The translations under genes were made by a program, and so were the position numbers. Shown here piece by piece: positions 1 to 13,022 of a stretch of DNA of 64,000 bases; position 1 is the stretch's first letter, and every line of letters begins with the position of its first letter. The notes under the pieces were generated by a model. That model saw only the letters and a list, made by a program, of their open reading frames with translations, ran no database searches and was not told the DNA's origin. This DNA is from an endosymbiont of Acanthamoeba sp. UWC8 (GTDB lineage: Bacteria; Pseudomonadota; Alphaproteobacteria; Rickettsiales; Midichloriaceae), in contig NZ_CP004403.1 in the NCBI RefSeq assembly GCF_000730245.1, positions 806,001-870,000 of the forward strand. The letters run 5' to 3'.

Positions 1-1
1 T

Positions 2-691
2 GCTTTAGTAACCTCAGGATTAATAATTAATTATATATATGTATCCTTTCTCGGATTTAACCCGTATTTAATACCGTTTACTTTATCGGATCACATTAAT
101 ACTTCATTAAGTGTAGTATTTGAGCTTTTGATAGTTTATTTCTGTTTATTTATTCAACCCTTTTTTCTTTACAAGGAAACGGTAACCAGCGCCTTTCCTC
201 ATGTTAATAGTAGAAAAATCAAATTCGCTAAATATGTCTCTTTATTTTCTAAATTATTGCTTATTATATTAGCTGCATATTTTAGTTATAAAATATATAC
301 GCTTAATAAAAATTTTAATTTTAGCACCTATATATTTTATCCGATAATAATTGCTTTTGCCTCTTATTTGGTAATAGCTTACGCTTTAACTTTTATTACT
401 GCTTTTAATCCGAAAATTAGATTAGGCCTAAGTTCCTCCTTTGCTTTTTTAGTCTTTGCTGTTTCCAAAGCTTTATGTATTTTTAATATGGATTCAGTAA
501 ATTTCGACCGTGAACTTTATTTAACAACAGTAGAAAACTCTGACGGTAAAGAATATACTCTTTTAAAATCTTTTGAAAAAGGTGAAGTTATCTATGAAAC
601 TGATAAGAAAAGAGTTGTTTTCTTAAAAGCAGATAAAACAGGAGTAATAATTCCTATGATAAAAGTTGAAGCTGATAATAATAAAATTTAA
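2..691 (+). CDS. Integral membrane protein, 5' end outside the window
   Basis: The frame is open from base 2 to the TAA at 689-691, so the true start lies left of the window. A TTG at 128 could start a shorter product but has no supporting ribosome site. The visible 229 residues contain several hydrophobic stretches: near the left edge, around bases 110-165, bases 240-300 and bases 330-400. A C-terminal tail of about 60 mostly polar residues follows the last segment. This fits a multi-pass inner-membrane protein with a soluble tail. I do not recognise the family. It converges on atpC with 10 bp between the stop codons. Confidence 0.6.
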   Translation, partial: ALVTSGLIINYIYVSFLGFNPYLIPFTLSDHINTSLSVVFELLIVYFCLFIQPFFLYKETVTSAFPHVNSRKIKFAKYVSLFSKLLLIILAAYFSYKIYTLNKNFNFSTYIFYPIIIAFASYLVIAYALTFITAFNPKIRLGLSSSFAFLVFAVSKALCIFNMDSVNFDRELYLTTVENSDGKEYTLLKSFEKGEVIYETDKKRVVFLKADKTGVIIPMIKVEADNNKI

Positions 692-701
692 ATATACTTC
701 A

Positions 702-1100
702 CTAAACCCTAAACTTAAGTGCTTCTTCCAGGTATTTTATTTCATCCTTCAACTCATCTTTCACAATTTCGGAGGATTCTTTTTCCATTTCCCGGATGGT
801 TTCGGCAAGCCTGCTTTCAAACTGCTCAAAATTAATTTTATCTGCGCTTACAGCTTCATCAATTATAACCGTACAAAGTTCCGAGGTTACCTTAACCGTA
901 CCTGCCGAAACAATATATTTTTCGGTTATTGCCTCATCTTGATAAACATTAATTACTCCGGGAGTAATAGTAGTAATATAGTTCTCATGACCGAATAATA
1001 CACCGAACTCTCCGCCTTCACCCGGAAGCACTGCCATAGTAACTTCCAAGTTAGCTAAGGTCTTTTCAGGAGAAATAATTTCAAGTCTAATTTTAGTCAT
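702..1100 (-). CDS. atpC: ATP synthase F1 epsilon subunit
   Basis: This is the epsilon subunit of the F1 central stalk, which couples rotation to catalysis and can inhibit ATP hydrolysis. The 132-residue product has the usual N-terminal beta-sandwich (MTKIRLEIISPEKTL, then VLPGEGGEFGVLFGHENYITTI, matching the family's GxxGxxGVLPGH region). A short charged C-terminal helical part follows, ending in LEEALKFRV. It is the last gene of the atp operon and starts 3 bp after the atpD stop codon. No terminator is evident before the convergent upstream gene. Confidence 0.95.
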   Translation of the reverse strand: MTKIRLEIISPEKTLANLEVTMAVLPGEGGEFGVLFGHENYITTITPGVINVYQDEAITEKYIVSAGTVKVTSELCTVIIDEAVSADKINFEQFESRLAETIREMEKESSEIVKDELKDEIKYLEEALKFRV

Positions 1101-1103
1101 CTA

Positions 1104-2528
<1,425 letters not shown>

Positions 2529-2560
2529 TCACATCATTTTTAAAGTTTTAGTATTTTTAT

Positions 2561-3268
2561 TTATATAATTAAACCTGCTTCTTTTCCTCTGCTTTCTGAC
2601 AGCCTATCTACAGCACTTTTTTCCTTATTAGCACCATAGTTTTTTGTAACTTTATCCAATCCTATAATATTATCTTTTCCTCCGCAGATTTCTAAAGCTC
2701 GATCTATAACCTCTTTACCTCTGTCATTTAACAGCTCTATAGCTTCAGAGATTATTTCTTCAGCCACACTTTCCTTTTTATTGGCAGCACGGCTTTCAAT
2801 AGTTTCACTTACCCCTTTAACGTTAGCTTTTACTCCGCAGATTTCTAAAGCCTTACCTATCTCTTTCTCAACTTTATTTTCTAATAGGTCTCTTATCTTT
2901 ATAATGGCTTGTATAGCATCCACCTTTCTAACTGAAGAAGGTTCATTAATAGAAGAGGGCACAGGCCCATAATTTAGAAACTCAAAATATTCGCGCGCTT
3001 CAATAATAAAACCACTTATTTTTGCAATCTCGGATGATTCCCTTCCTTTGTAAAAATAGGTTTCTATTTTTTTTAGTGCATCTGCAAGCTCTTCAAGTTC
3101 ACCTATTGTTAAATGCTCCTTGCTTGTGCCGAGTTGTAAAAAATTTAAAACTTCTGAAGTTGCCATATAACCGCTCATAGAAGTATGGCTCGTAAGTGAT
3201 TGGGCGCTTGTACTCAAAACTGTTGTAGGGGCATTTATAGATAATGTACGTAATGCTGCTCTTCTCAT
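2561..3268 (-). CDS. Unknown protein with two internal repeats, inserted in the atp operon
   Basis: This 235-residue ORF lies between atpG and atpD in the same orientation. It starts 11 bp after the atpG stop and has a strong ribosome site (AAAGGAG, 6 bp before the ATG), so it should be translated from the ATP synthase mRNA. The first 45 residues are Ser/Thr-rich. The middle is helical and charged. Residues about 128-172 and 179-223 form a degenerate duplication with a 51-residue period, each with a K/R-ALEICG-K core followed by an ANK-EK/KES segment. There is no signal peptide or membrane segment. I recognise no family. The two-copy repeat and Ser/Thr-rich head resemble lineage-specific accessory proteins more than an ATP synthase subunit, but function is unknown. 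Confidence 0.8.
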   Translation of the reverse strand: MRRAALRTLSINAPTTVLSTSAQSLTSHTSMSGYMATSEVLNFLQLGTSKEHLTIGELEELADALKKIETYFYKGRESSEIAKISGFIIEAREYFEFLNYGPVPSSINEPSSVRKVDAIQAIIKIRDLLENKVEKEIGKALEICGVKANVKGVSETIESRAANKKESVAEEIISEAIELLNDRGKEVIDRALEICGGKDNIIGLDKVTKNYGANKEKSAVDRLSESRGKEAGLII

Positions 3269-3279
3269 AATCTTCTCCT

Positions 3280-4161
3280 TTAAATTGCTTCCGCGCCTGA
3301 TATGATTTCAATTAATTCTTTAGTAATATATGCTTGCCTTGTTCTATTATAAACAAGCTGTAATTTCTTAATCATCTCGCCCGAGTTTCTTGTGGCATTA
3401 TCCATTGCAGTCATACGCGAAGCATGTTCACCGGCAAAACTCTCAAGCAATGCCTTATAAATTTGCACCTTCAAATTTTTCGGCAGTAAATCCAACAATA
3501 TTTTTTCTTTATCCGGTTCGAATTCAAATTCATTAACAATCTTTTCTTCCTCTTCCTTCAGCTCTTCCTTTAAGAGCGGGATTAATTGCTGCTGAGTCGG
3601 AACTTGAGCTATTACCGATTTAAATTTATTATAATAAATATGACAAGAATCAACCTGATTATCATGAATTAAAGATAACGCTCTTTCAGCTATATCACAG
3701 GCTTCGGAGTATTTCACTCCCTTGCTTCCGATTCCGTCTTTATGAGCAATAATATATTTACCGTAATTTTTCTTTAAAAGTTCATATCCTTTTTTACCAA
3801 TACAAATAATTTTGATGTCCTTACCTTGGGCAACGAGGTCATCTATAGCCTTTCTAACCGTCTTAATTATCGAAATATTGAAAGCTCCGCAAAGCCCTCT
3901 ATCAGCTGTCACTACGATCATTAACTGCACTTTTTCTTCACTATTATTTTTAAGTAAAGATGTTTCTTCAAATTCTTCACATATTAACGAAGAAGCAGCA
4001 ATTAATATGTTTTGCATTTTGTCTGCATAATGGACTGCGGCTTCAGATTTTTCTCTAGCTTTTTTAAGCTTAGAAGTAGATACCACTTTCATCGCCTTAG
4101 TAATCTTTTGCGTAGACTTAATGCTTTTTATTCTATTTTTTAGTGACTGTAATGACGGCAT
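3280..4161 (-). CDS. atpG: ATP synthase F1 gamma subunit
   Basis: This is the central rotor shaft of F1. The 293-residue product begins with the characteristic N-terminal helix (MPSLQSLKNRIKSIKSTQKI, then TKAMKVVSTSKLKKA). It ends with the conserved C-terminal helix, which includes the MTAMDNATRN block and YNRTRQAYITKELIEIISGAEAI. The central DRGLCGAFN motif is present. It sits 15 bp downstream of atpA and 11 bp before the inserted unknown ORF. An acidic EEELKEEEEKI-type stretch in the middle is a lineage-specific insertion. Confidence 0.96.
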   Translation of the reverse strand: MPSLQSLKNRIKSIKSTQKITKAMKVVSTSKLKKAREKSEAAVHYADKMQNILIAASSLICEEFEETSLLKNNSEEKVQLMIVVTADRGLCGAFNISIIKTVRKAIDDLVAQGKDIKIICIGKKGYELLKKNYGKYIIAHKDGIGSKGVKYSEACDIAERALSLIHDNQVDSCHIYYNKFKSVIAQVPTQQQLIPLLKEELKEEEEKIVNEFEFEPDKEKILLDLLPKNLKVQIYKALLESFAGEHASRMTAMDNATRNSGEMIKKLQLVYNRTRQAYITKELIEIISGAEAI

Positions 4162-4176
4162 CTGTTTTCAACCCTT

Positions 4177-5697
4177 TTATGCAAACATTTTAGCACTTTG
4201 CTCAAGAAAAGCTCTAAGCTCGGCTTCCGTCTCTTCGCTAATCTTCTGTTCTTTTTTAATTTTATTTAAGATTTTCGGATTATTATTAAGCCCTCGGACT
4301 AATTCTTCCTCAAATCTTTTTACATCTTTTACTGGAATAGTATCAAAATACCCTTTAACGCCGGCAAAGATTATTGCGACTTGAGTTTCCACAGAATACG
4401 GCTTAAACTGAGCTTGTTTTAATAATTCCGTTAGCCTTGAACCACGCGCCAATAACTTTTGGGTTGAAGCATCGAGATCCGAACCGAATTGAGCAAAAGC
4501 TTCCATTTCACGATATTGAGCAAGCTCAAGTTTAACGCTTCCCGCAACTTGTTTCATCGCCTTAATTTGCGCGGCAGAACCTACTCTACTTACTGAAAGC
4601 CCTACATTTACCGCAGGCCTAACCCCTTTATAAAACAATTCTGTTTCAAGGAAAATCTGGCCGTCGGTAATAGAAATTACGTTAGTCGGTATATATGCCG
4701 AAACATCCCCGGCTTGTGTTTCAATAACCGGAAGCGCAGTCAAAGAACCTGCACCTTTCTCATCAGACATCTTAGCAGCACGCTCAAGTAAGCGCGAATG
4801 TAAGTAGAATACATCTCCGGGATAAGCTTCACGCCCCGGCGGACGCCTTAAAAGTAACGACATCTGACGATATGCAACAGCATGCTTAGATAAATCATCA
4901 TATGCAATTAACGCATGCATAGCGTTATCTCTGAAATATTCACCCATTGCGCAGCCTGTATAGGGAGCTAAAAATGCCATCGGGGCAGCTTCCGACGCAC
5001 TTGCTACAACTATAATTGAATAATCTAACGCACCTTCTTCTTCTAACTTTTTCACTATTTTAGCAACCGAAGAACGCTTTTGCCCAATTGCAACATATAT
5101 ACAGTAAATTTGCTTTGCCGTATCTTTTTCAATGTGAGCGGTCTTTTGATTTAAAATTGTATCCAAAACGAGAGCAGTTTTACCTGTCTGCCTATCACCG
5201 ATAATTAATTCACGCTGCCCTCTTCCAATCGGAATTAAACTATCAATCGCTTTGATACCTGTTTGCACCGGCTCACTTACCGATTGCCTATCAATAATAC
5301 CCGGTGCTTTAACTTCAACTCTTTTATATTCCACATCAGTAAGGGCACCTTTACCGTCCAGGGGATTTCCTAAGGCATCAACAACCCTACCGAGCAATCC
5401 TTTGCCGACCGGCACTTCAACAATTTTGCCGGTTCTTTTTACAATATCACCTTCATTAACTTGTCTATCTTCCCCGAAGATTACTATTCCGACACCGTCT
5501 TCACCCAAATTCAGCACCATCCCTTTAACACCGCTGCTAAACTCTACCATCTCAGAGGCTTGCACATTATCCAGGCCATAGGCAATCGCTACCCCGTCAG
5601 AAACCTTAACAACCTGCCCTACTTCACTTAGCTCAGCATCACTTTCAAAATTCGCAATTTGTTTTTTTAATACTTCTGATATTTCTGATGCGTTCAT
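4177..5697 (-). CDS. atpA: ATP synthase F1 alpha subunit
   Basis: This is the regulatory nucleotide-binding subunit of the F1 hexamer. The product has 506 residues and a non-catalytic-site Walker A motif GDRQTGKTA. Conserved blocks around [20 protein letters not shown] and [20 protein letters not shown] are present, as is the alpha-subunit signature near [17 protein letters not shown]. Start [14 protein letters not shown] is standard. The gene is 19 bp downstream of atpH. Genes for Fo subunits are not in the block, which is the usual alphaproteobacterial split. Confidence 0.98.
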   Translation of the reverse strand: MNASEISEVLKKQIANFESDAELSEVGQVVKVSDGVAIAYGLDNVQASEMVEFSSGVKGMVLNLGEDGVGIVIFGEDRQVNEGDIVKRTGKIVEVPVGKGLLGRVVDALGNPLDGKGALTDVEYKRVEVKAPGIIDRQSVSEPVQTGIKAIDSLIPIGRGQRELIIGDRQTGKTALVLDTILNQKTAHIEKDTAKQIYCIYVAIGQKRSSVAKIVKKLEEEGALDYSIIVVASASEAAPMAFLAPYTGCAMGEYFRDNAMHALIAYDDLSKHAVAYRQMSLLLRRPPGREAYPGDVFYLHSRLLERAAKMSDEKGAGSLTALPVIETQAGDVSAYIPTNVISITDGQIFLETELFYKGVRPAVNVGLSVSRVGSAAQIKAMKQVAGSVKLELAQYREMEAFAQFGSDLDASTQKLLARGSRLTELLKQAQFKPYSVETQVAIIFAGVKGYFDTIPVKDVKRFEEELVRGLNNNPKILNKIKKEQKISEETEAELRAFLEQSAKMFA

Positions 5698-5716
5698 CAG
5701 TATCTCCTAATTTATT

Positions 5717-6265
5717 TTAATTTTGTAAAGCTAATTTTCTAATCCTTTGCAGCTTGTTTTTTAACGTTGCATCCAGCAATTGCGATCCAACTCTAACTAA
5801 AAGACCACCCAAAACATTCTTATCCACAACTACATTTAGAATTATTTTTTTATTAAATATCGCCCCAAGCTCATCGGAAAGTTTTTTACTCTCAGCTTCA
5901 GGCAAAGCAACTGCACTGGTAACAAAAACCCTAAGCTCATTATTATGAACTTCAAGACTTTCAAAAAAAGCTTTTCGGATATCATCGATCGCATAAACTT
6001 TATTTTGCCTGACAAGCACTCTTAAAAAGTTATGTGTAATCTCATTCAGCTCAAGCTTTGAAATTGCCGTATTTAAAAATATATTTTTAATTTTAGAAGG
6101 AACTACCTTGGGCAGTATGAATTTCAAATACCGCTGATTCTCCTTAAAGACTACTTTTAACTTATCTAAATCCGCAGCCACCTCTTTTAAAGCATGCACA
6201 CCTTGGGCGGCACTAAAAAGTGCTTCTGAGTAACGCTTAGCGGTAACATTTCTTGCTGCTTCCAT
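5717..6265 (-). CDS. atpH: ATP synthase F1 delta subunit
   Basis: This peripheral-stalk subunit (OSCP type) links F1 to the Fo b subunits. The ATG at 6265 gives a 182-residue protein starting MEAARNVTAKRYSEALFSAA, which matches the family's conserved N-terminal AxRYAxALF pattern. An in-frame GTG at 6286 would add seven residues that do not fit the family. Neither start has a convincing ribosome site. The C-terminal VDKNVLGGLLVRVGSQLLDATLK-type block, split here to its key residues VLGG and D.SL-like end, is typical. It is the first gene of the operon, with about 90 bp of AT-rich DNA upstream that should hold the promoter. Confidence 0.93.
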   Translation of the reverse strand: MEAARNVTAKRYSEALFSAAQGVHALKEVAADLDKLKVVFKENQRYLKFILPKVVPSKIKNIFLNTAISKLELNEITHNFLRVLVRQNKVYAIDDIRKAFFESLEVHNNELRVFVTSAVALPEAESKKLSDELGAIFNKKIILNVVVDKNVLGGLLVRVGSQLLDATLKNKLQRIRKLALQN

Positions 6266-6356
6266 AATATACTTAAATATTAACACTGGGTAGGATTATC
6301 ATACATTTATTCTACTTACAAGCATAACTGTAAAATAATTTTCATATAAAAAAGAC

Positions 6357-6384
6357 TTGCAAAAAGTAAGTAAGGTAATATATT
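6357..6384 (+). promoter_or_regulatory. Candidate sigma-70 promoter of tRNA-Gln
   Basis: TTGCAA at 6357-6362 and TATATT at 6379-6384 are separated by 16 bp. The predicted start is near 6392, about a dozen bases before the mature tRNA. Assigned by eye only. Confidence 0.4.
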
Positions 6385-6404
6385 AGTTTCTGTTTTTAAG
6401 TCTT

Positions 6405-6479
6405 TGGGATGTCGCCAAGTGGTAAGGCAGCGGTTTTTGATACCGCCATTCGTAGGTTCGAATCCTGCCATCCCAGCCA
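6405..6479 (+). tRNA. tRNA-Gln (anticodon TTG)
   Basis: The acceptor arm TGGGATG (6405-6411) pairs perfectly with CATCCCA (6469-6475). It is followed by discriminator G and an encoded CCA (6477-6479). The anticodon stem GCGGT/ACCGC encloses the loop TTTTGAT, so the anticodon is TTG. The T arm carries GGTTCGAATCC. It is a single tRNA facing trmB. Confidence 0.97.
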
Positions 6480-6548
6480 TTTAAAATTTATTCATATATC
6501 TGCTAAAATATTCTATAATTTTTTCTAACCTTCGCGCGCTAGCAAGCC

Positions 6549-7211
6549 TTACTTCTTAACCAACAGTATATAATGGCTTCTGCCGGCCAAGGCTTTGGTT
6601 TCATACTTAGTTTTTACCCAATACTCAGGCTGTTCATATATGTCAAAATTTTCATCATTAAATTTAAATAAGTCAATCTCTTCTATATCTTTAAGAATTG
6701 ATTGAGCATAATCTTTGTGATCGGTTGCAATAATTAATTCACCAGTATTACATAACTTTTCATGTATCATGCTTAATGTTTCTTTATTAATAACTCTGCG
6801 TTTTTTTTGTTTATTTTTCGGCCATGGATCGGGGAATAATATATAAACTGTTTGTAACACACCAACTTCTATAATCTCCAACGCATTTCTTGCATCATCG
6901 GGATAAAGCAAAATATTTTTCAAACCTTGGTTTTTAATTTCATCCAATACTTTGGTCACCCCGTTTAAGTAAGGCTCACAACCGATAAACAAAGTTTTAG
7001 GATTTTTTATTGCTTGTGCTAATATGTGATCTCCATTACCGAAACCGATTTCAAACTTGGCTCGTGTATAATTCTTTAGCACATTTTCAAAATTTTCTCC
7101 ATTAAACAATACAAGGGGTAGAAATTGATCCAACAGTTCTTTTTGGTACGGAGATAGCTTCCTGCTTATTCTGCGTGCAAATGATGATAGGTATTTTTTT
7201 TCTTGATTCAT
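6549..7211 (-). CDS. trmB: tRNA (guanine-N7-)-methyltransferase
   Basis: This enzyme methylates G46 in the tRNA variable loop using S-adenosylmethionine. The 220-residue protein shows the family's SAM-binding motif EIGFGNGDHI and the diagnostic substrate-binding block FPDPWPKNKQKKRRVI. Its start codon overlaps the metK stop codon (bases 7208-7211), so translation of the two is probably coupled. The gene therefore directly follows the gene for its own methyl-donor synthase. An N-terminal basic stretch with SFARRISRKLSPYQ is typical of the family. Confidence 0.95.
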   Translation of the reverse strand: MNQEKKYLSSFARRISRKLSPYQKELLDQFLPLVLFNGENFENVLKNYTRAKFEIGFGNGDHILAQAIKNPKTLFIGCEPYLNGVTKVLDEIKNQGLKNILLYPDDARNALEIIEVGVLQTVYILFPDPWPKNKQKKRRVINKETLSMIHEKLCNTGELIIATDHKDYAQSILKDIEEIDLFKFNDENFDIYEQPEYWVKTKYETKALAGRSHYILLVKK

Positions 7212-8392
7212 GCTAAATATGACTTAAGTTTTTCAATTAAATCCATCTTCTCCCAGGTAAAATGTCCCATCTCATCCGGCTTTCTGCCGAAATGCCCGTA
7301 GGTTGCGGTTTTTGAATAAATAGGTTTATTTAAATTAAGGTGAACTCTTATACCTTTAGGAGTCAAATCCATCAATTTAGGAATAATAAGCTCTATTTCT
7401 CTATCCTTTATTTTACCGGTACCGTAAGTACTAACATATATTGAAACAGGCTGAGGAACACCTATCGCATAAGAAATTTGGATCAGGCATTTATTAGCCA
7501 GACCCGAAGCAACAATATTCTTTGCCAGGTAACGTGCTGCATATGCCGCTGACCTATCAACTTTAGTTGGATCCTTGCCCGAGAATGCTCCGCCGCCGTG
7601 CGGGGCTGCGCCGCCGTATGTATCTACTATGATTTTTCTTCCCGTAAGCCCTGCATCGCTCTCAGGCCCCCCTATTATAAATTTGCCTGTCGGGTTCACG
7701 AGTAACCTATCATACTCGCACATCCACCCTTTAGGCAGTGTGGCTTCAACATAAGGGTAAATTATTTCTTTAACTTTCGCTTGGGTAAGGCTTGCATGAT
7801 GTTGAATTGAAACCACAACATCGGTTGCTTTAAGCGGTAACCCTTCTTCGTCATATAGCAAAGTAACTTGGCTTTTTGCATCCGAATATAAGCCTTGTAT
7901 TTTTCCTGACTTCCGTGCAACTGAGATATTCTCTAAAACCCTATGCGCATAAATGATCGGCGCAGGCATTAAATCCTCCGTTTCCCCGCAAGCATAACCG
8001 AACATCAGCCCTTGATCTCCTGCACCTTCTTCCTTTTCTTTTGAACTGTCTACCCCTAACGCTATATCAGGTGATTGCCTTCCGATAAAGTTTAAAATCT
8101 TTACCGTTTGCCAGTGAAATTTCTCCTGCTCATAACCTATTTCTTTTATTTTATTTCTCACGACCAGTTCAATCTCTTCGCTTGAAAGTAAATGTGTTGA
8201 ACTAATTTCACCGCCAAGTATTACATGGTTCGGCACCACCATGGTTTCGCACGCTACTCTGGCATTCGGGTCAGATTCAATAAAAGTATCGAGGATGGAA
8301 TCGGATATCTGGTCGCAAACTTTATCCGGGTGCCCTTCAGCTACCGACTCACTGGTAAATAGGTAACCGCTTTTCTTTAGTTCCATATACAT
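7208..8392 (-). CDS. metK: S-adenosylmethionine synthase
   Basis: This enzyme makes S-adenosylmethionine from methionine and ATP. It is full length at 394 residues and intact. Family blocks are present: TSESVAEGHPDKVCDQISD at the N terminus, GAGDQGLMFGYA in the middle, and GGGAFSGKDPTKVDRSAAY near residue 260. Translation may start at the first or third codon (MYMELKKSG). A complete gene is notable because metK is decayed in several Rickettsia genomes, which import the product instead. It lies 6 bp downstream of ispA and overlaps trmB. Confidence 0.97.
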   Translation of the reverse strand: MYMELKKSGYLFTSESVAEGHPDKVCDQISDSILDTFIESDPNARVACETMVVPNHVILGGEISSTHLLSSEEIELVVRNKIKEIGYEQEKFHWQTVKILNFIGRQSPDIALGVDSSKEKEEGAGDQGLMFGYACGETEDLMPAPIIYAHRVLENISVARKSGKIQGLYSDAKSQVTLLYDEEGLPLKATDVVVSIQHHASLTQAKVKEIIYPYVEATLPKGWMCEYDRLLVNPTGKFIIGGPESDAGLTGRKIIVDTYGGAAPHGGGAFSGKDPTKVDRSAAYAARYLAKNIVASGLANKCLIQISYAIGVPQPVSIYVSTYGTGKIKDREIELIIPKLMDLTPKGIRVHLNLNKPIYSKTATYGHFGRKPDEMGHFTWEKMDLIEKLKSYLA

Positions 8393-8398
8393 TTACAT

Positions 8399-9295
8399 CT
8401 ATTTATTACGTTCAACAATAAAGTATGCAAGCTCCTTTAACAAATTAGCTTTGCCGTCAAATATGTTCAAATGCTCAATTGCCTGTTTAGCTAAAACCAG
8501 CGCATGTTCCCTTGCTTTTTCTATCCCTATGCATGAAACTAAAGTTGCTTTCCCTTGGGACTTATCTTTTCCGACACTTTTTCCGGTTTCTTCTCTTGTG
8601 CCTTCGGCATCTAATAGATCATCGGTAATTTGGAAGGCTATACCGATATTATTTGCATAAGCCCTTAAAGCATTCCTTAAGTTTTTTGAAGCTTTGCCTA
8701 AAATTGCGCCCGCTTCACAAGAAATAGCAAATAATGCTCCTGTTTTCATGCGCTGTAAGCGTACAACCTCAGAAAATTCCAGGGTATTATGCTGAGCTAA
8801 TAAATCCATCATTTGCCCACCGACCATACCCCTATAGCCTGATGCAACGGCTATTTTAGATATCAACTCAGTTCTAACCCCCGGATCAGGATGGGTTGAT
8901 TCATGTGCAAGCATTTCAAAAGCAAGAGTAAGAAGCGCATCTCCGGTTAAAATAGCAGTAGCTTCATCAAATTTTTTGTGGCAGCTCGGTTGCCCCCTTC
9001 TAAAATCATCATTATCCATTGCCGGTAGATCATCATGCACTAGTGAGTAAGCATGGATAAACTCAATTGCAACTGCTGTCTTTAACGCACAATCAAGAGA
9101 AACCCCAAAAGCATTTGAAGTTGCCACCACCAGGTAAGGCCTAATTCTTTTTCCTGGAGAAAGAGCAACATATCTTAATGCTTTGAATAATTGATCCTCA
9201 ATTAACCCGCTCGGCTCAGGAAGCAATTCATCCATTATTGCGTGAAGTTGTTCCGCAGTGCTTTCAATGGATTTTTCAAGCATTTCTCTACCCAC
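8399..9295 (-). CDS. ispA: Polyprenyl diphosphate synthase (farnesyl/geranylgeranyl type)
   Basis: This prenyltransferase condenses isopentenyl diphosphate with allylic diphosphates to supply quinones and undecaprenyl carrier lipid. Of 298 residues, the first aspartate-rich motif DDLPAMDND and the second DDLLDAEG are intact, and KRIRPYL and GGQMMDL blocks are present. The GTG start at 9295 is preceded by AAAGG at about 8 bp. An ATG four codons in is also possible. Exact chain length (C15 versus C20) cannot be read reliably. It heads the ispA-metK-trmB cluster and complements ispE found elsewhere in this window. Confidence 0.92.
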   Translation of the reverse strand: MGREMLEKSIESTAEQLHAIMDELLPEPSGLIEDQLFKALRYVALSPGKRIRPYLVVATSNAFGVSLDCALKTAVAIEFIHAYSLVHDDLPAMDNDDFRRGQPSCHKKFDEATAILTGDALLTLAFEMLAHESTHPDPGVRTELISKIAVASGYRGMVGGQMMDLLAQHNTLEFSEVVRLQRMKTGALFAISCEAGAILGKASKNLRNALRAYANNIGIAFQITDDLLDAEGTREETGKSVGKDKSQGKATLVSCIGIEKAREHALVLAKQAIEHLNIFDGKANLLKELAYFIVERNK

Positions 9296-9381
9296 AGGCT
9301 TACCTTTAAAATTAATTAGTAATTGTGTGCCTTTATAACACTTTAATAAGATTATTTACACCTAAATTTGCTAAATAATTT

Positions 9382-11412
<2,031 letters not shown>

Positions 11413-12831
11413 CTACTTTACTAGAGCTTCAACTATATTTTCCATTTTCATTGTGCGGCGGCCTTTTACTAAGATAACATCGCTTTCATTGACATATTTT
11501 TTGATAATTTCAGCCATTTGTTCTGAAGTATCAGTATGAGCTTCTTTCAGCTCTTTCGGTAATTCTTCATGCAAATGATTCATGTATGCACCAACCGTAA
11601 ATACCTTATCGATTTTATTTTTAATAATGTCCTGAACTAATTCTTTGTGGAAATTTGCCGAATTTACACCAAGTTCAGCCATATCACCAAGAACGGCAAT
11701 AAGCCTTACACCCTTAGCTTGATAATTACCTAAATTGCTAAGTGCGGCTTTAACTGCCACCGGGCTTGCATTATAAGATTCATCAAGCACGGTAATTTTT
11801 TTTAAATGATGGATTTCTCCTCTTCCTTTTACACTATGAAACTTTGAAAGATTATATGCTGCACAATCCACTTCGGCTCCCGCAATCTTAGTTGCGGCTA
11901 ATACTGCGATACTATTATAAGCTAAGTGCTTTCCAGGTGCATTTATAGTATATTCGTATTCTCTGCCGAACAGCTCAGCCTTTATATGCGAAATACCTTT
12001 TTCCAACTTATAGCTTATCAAACGTGCCGGGGTCTTTTGTGTTTCGCTAAACCCAACTACATTAAGCTGTTTATTATGCGCCTTACTAACTAATATTTGG
12101 TGATAAGGGTTATCAAAATTTATAATTGCAAACCCGCCTGCTTGCATACTGTTAAATATTTCCGATTTAGCGTCAGCTATGGCTGATACTGATTTAAAAA
12201 ACTCTAAATGTACGGCTTCAACATTGGTGATGACGGCAATATCCGGAATTGCAAGCACAGTTAAGTCTGCTAATTCACCGGCATGATTCATACCCATTTC
12301 TATAATCGCATAATCACTATCCTCGGGTAGCTTAGCTAGCGAAAGTGGTAAGCCTATATGATTATTATACGAGCCTTCGGTCGCAAATACGTTACCTTGG
12401 TTCTCAAGAGCTAATTTTAACATTTCTTTCGCACTGGTTTTGCCGACGCTTCCAGTAACTCCGATCACTTTGCCTTTAATTCTGCTACGAGCAAATTTAG
12501 CCATTTTAGTTAAAGCAACCATGGTATCTTTAACTACAACCACTTTTTTATTGTCATGCAGCAAATTATTATCAGCGCCGCTTACGATTGCAAGCGATGC
12601 TCCTTTTTCTAATGCGTCAAATGCAAAATCATTACCGTCAAAATTTTCACCCTTAATTGCAATAAATATTTCCCCCCTCCGAATGGTTCTTGAATTTATA
12701 GAAACCCCGCAAGCTGAAAAAGAAGCTCTTACTTCACAGCCTAAAGCTTGCTCCAGCGAAGCTTTATTCCAAATTATTTTTTCCTCTCCCTGAAATTTTT
12801 CATGAGCTTTATCAGCTAAAGAACTATTCAT
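11413..12831 (-). CDS. murF: UDP-MurNAc-tripeptide:D-Ala-D-Ala ligase
   Basis: This enzyme adds D-Ala-D-Ala to the UDP-MurNAc tripeptide, the last cytoplasmic step of the peptidoglycan monomer. The Mur ligase P-loop GVTGSVGKTSAKEML is intact, with the EMGMNHAGEL block and the later DESYNASPVA block. I chose the ATG at 12831 because GAGGG lies 7 bp before it. A TTG at 12849 would add six residues. The product has 472 residues. It is consistent with ftsI, dapA and the D-Ala-D-Ala carboxypeptidase in the window, so the organism makes peptidoglycan. Confidence 0.95.
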   Translation of the reverse strand: MNSSLADKAHEKFQGEEKIIWNKASLEQALGCEVRASFSACGVSINSRTIRRGEIFIAIKGENFDGNDFAFDALEKGASLAIVSGADNNLLHDNKKVVVVKDTMVALTKMAKFARSRIKGKVIGVTGSVGKTSAKEMLKLALENQGNVFATEGSYNNHIGLPLSLAKLPEDSDYAIIEMGMNHAGELADLTVLAIPDIAVITNVEAVHLEFFKSVSAIADAKSEIFNSMQAGGFAIINFDNPYHQILVSKAHNKQLNVVGFSETQKTPARLISYKLEKGISHIKAELFGREYEYTINAPGKHLAYNSIAVLAATKIAGAEVDCAAYNLSKFHSVKGRGEIHHLKKITVLDESYNASPVAVKAALSNLGNYQAKGVRLIAVLGDMAELGVNSANFHKELVQDIIKNKIDKVFTVGAYMNHLHEELPKELKEAHTDTSEQMAEIIKKYVNESDVILVKGRRTMKMENIVEALVK

Positions 12832-13022
12832 ACTCAAGCCCTCAAACAAATTACTTTCCTACCAAATTTAGGGTCAAAACCCATATAAAGCAAGTATAAA
12901 TAGCTAGTGCTTAAGATTACAAGTATACCTTTCTTAATTAAAGAATGGGGAAAAAACCAATTTTATATATAGCTATGTATAATATACTTATTATCTACTA
13001 AGTATTTAAAGAAGTTTAAAAA

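Noticed and set aside
666-998. Plus-strand ORF across the atpC region
   Set aside because: It lies entirely opposite or against atpC, has no family features and no ribosome site. It is a shadow of the real gene. The same reasoning removes the other antisense and out-of-frame ORFs inside confident genes.
3099-3311. Minus-strand 70-codon ORF overlapping the unknown gene in the atp operon
   Set aside because: It is out of frame with the longer ORF that has the strong ribosome site and internal repeats, and it would overlap the atpG end.
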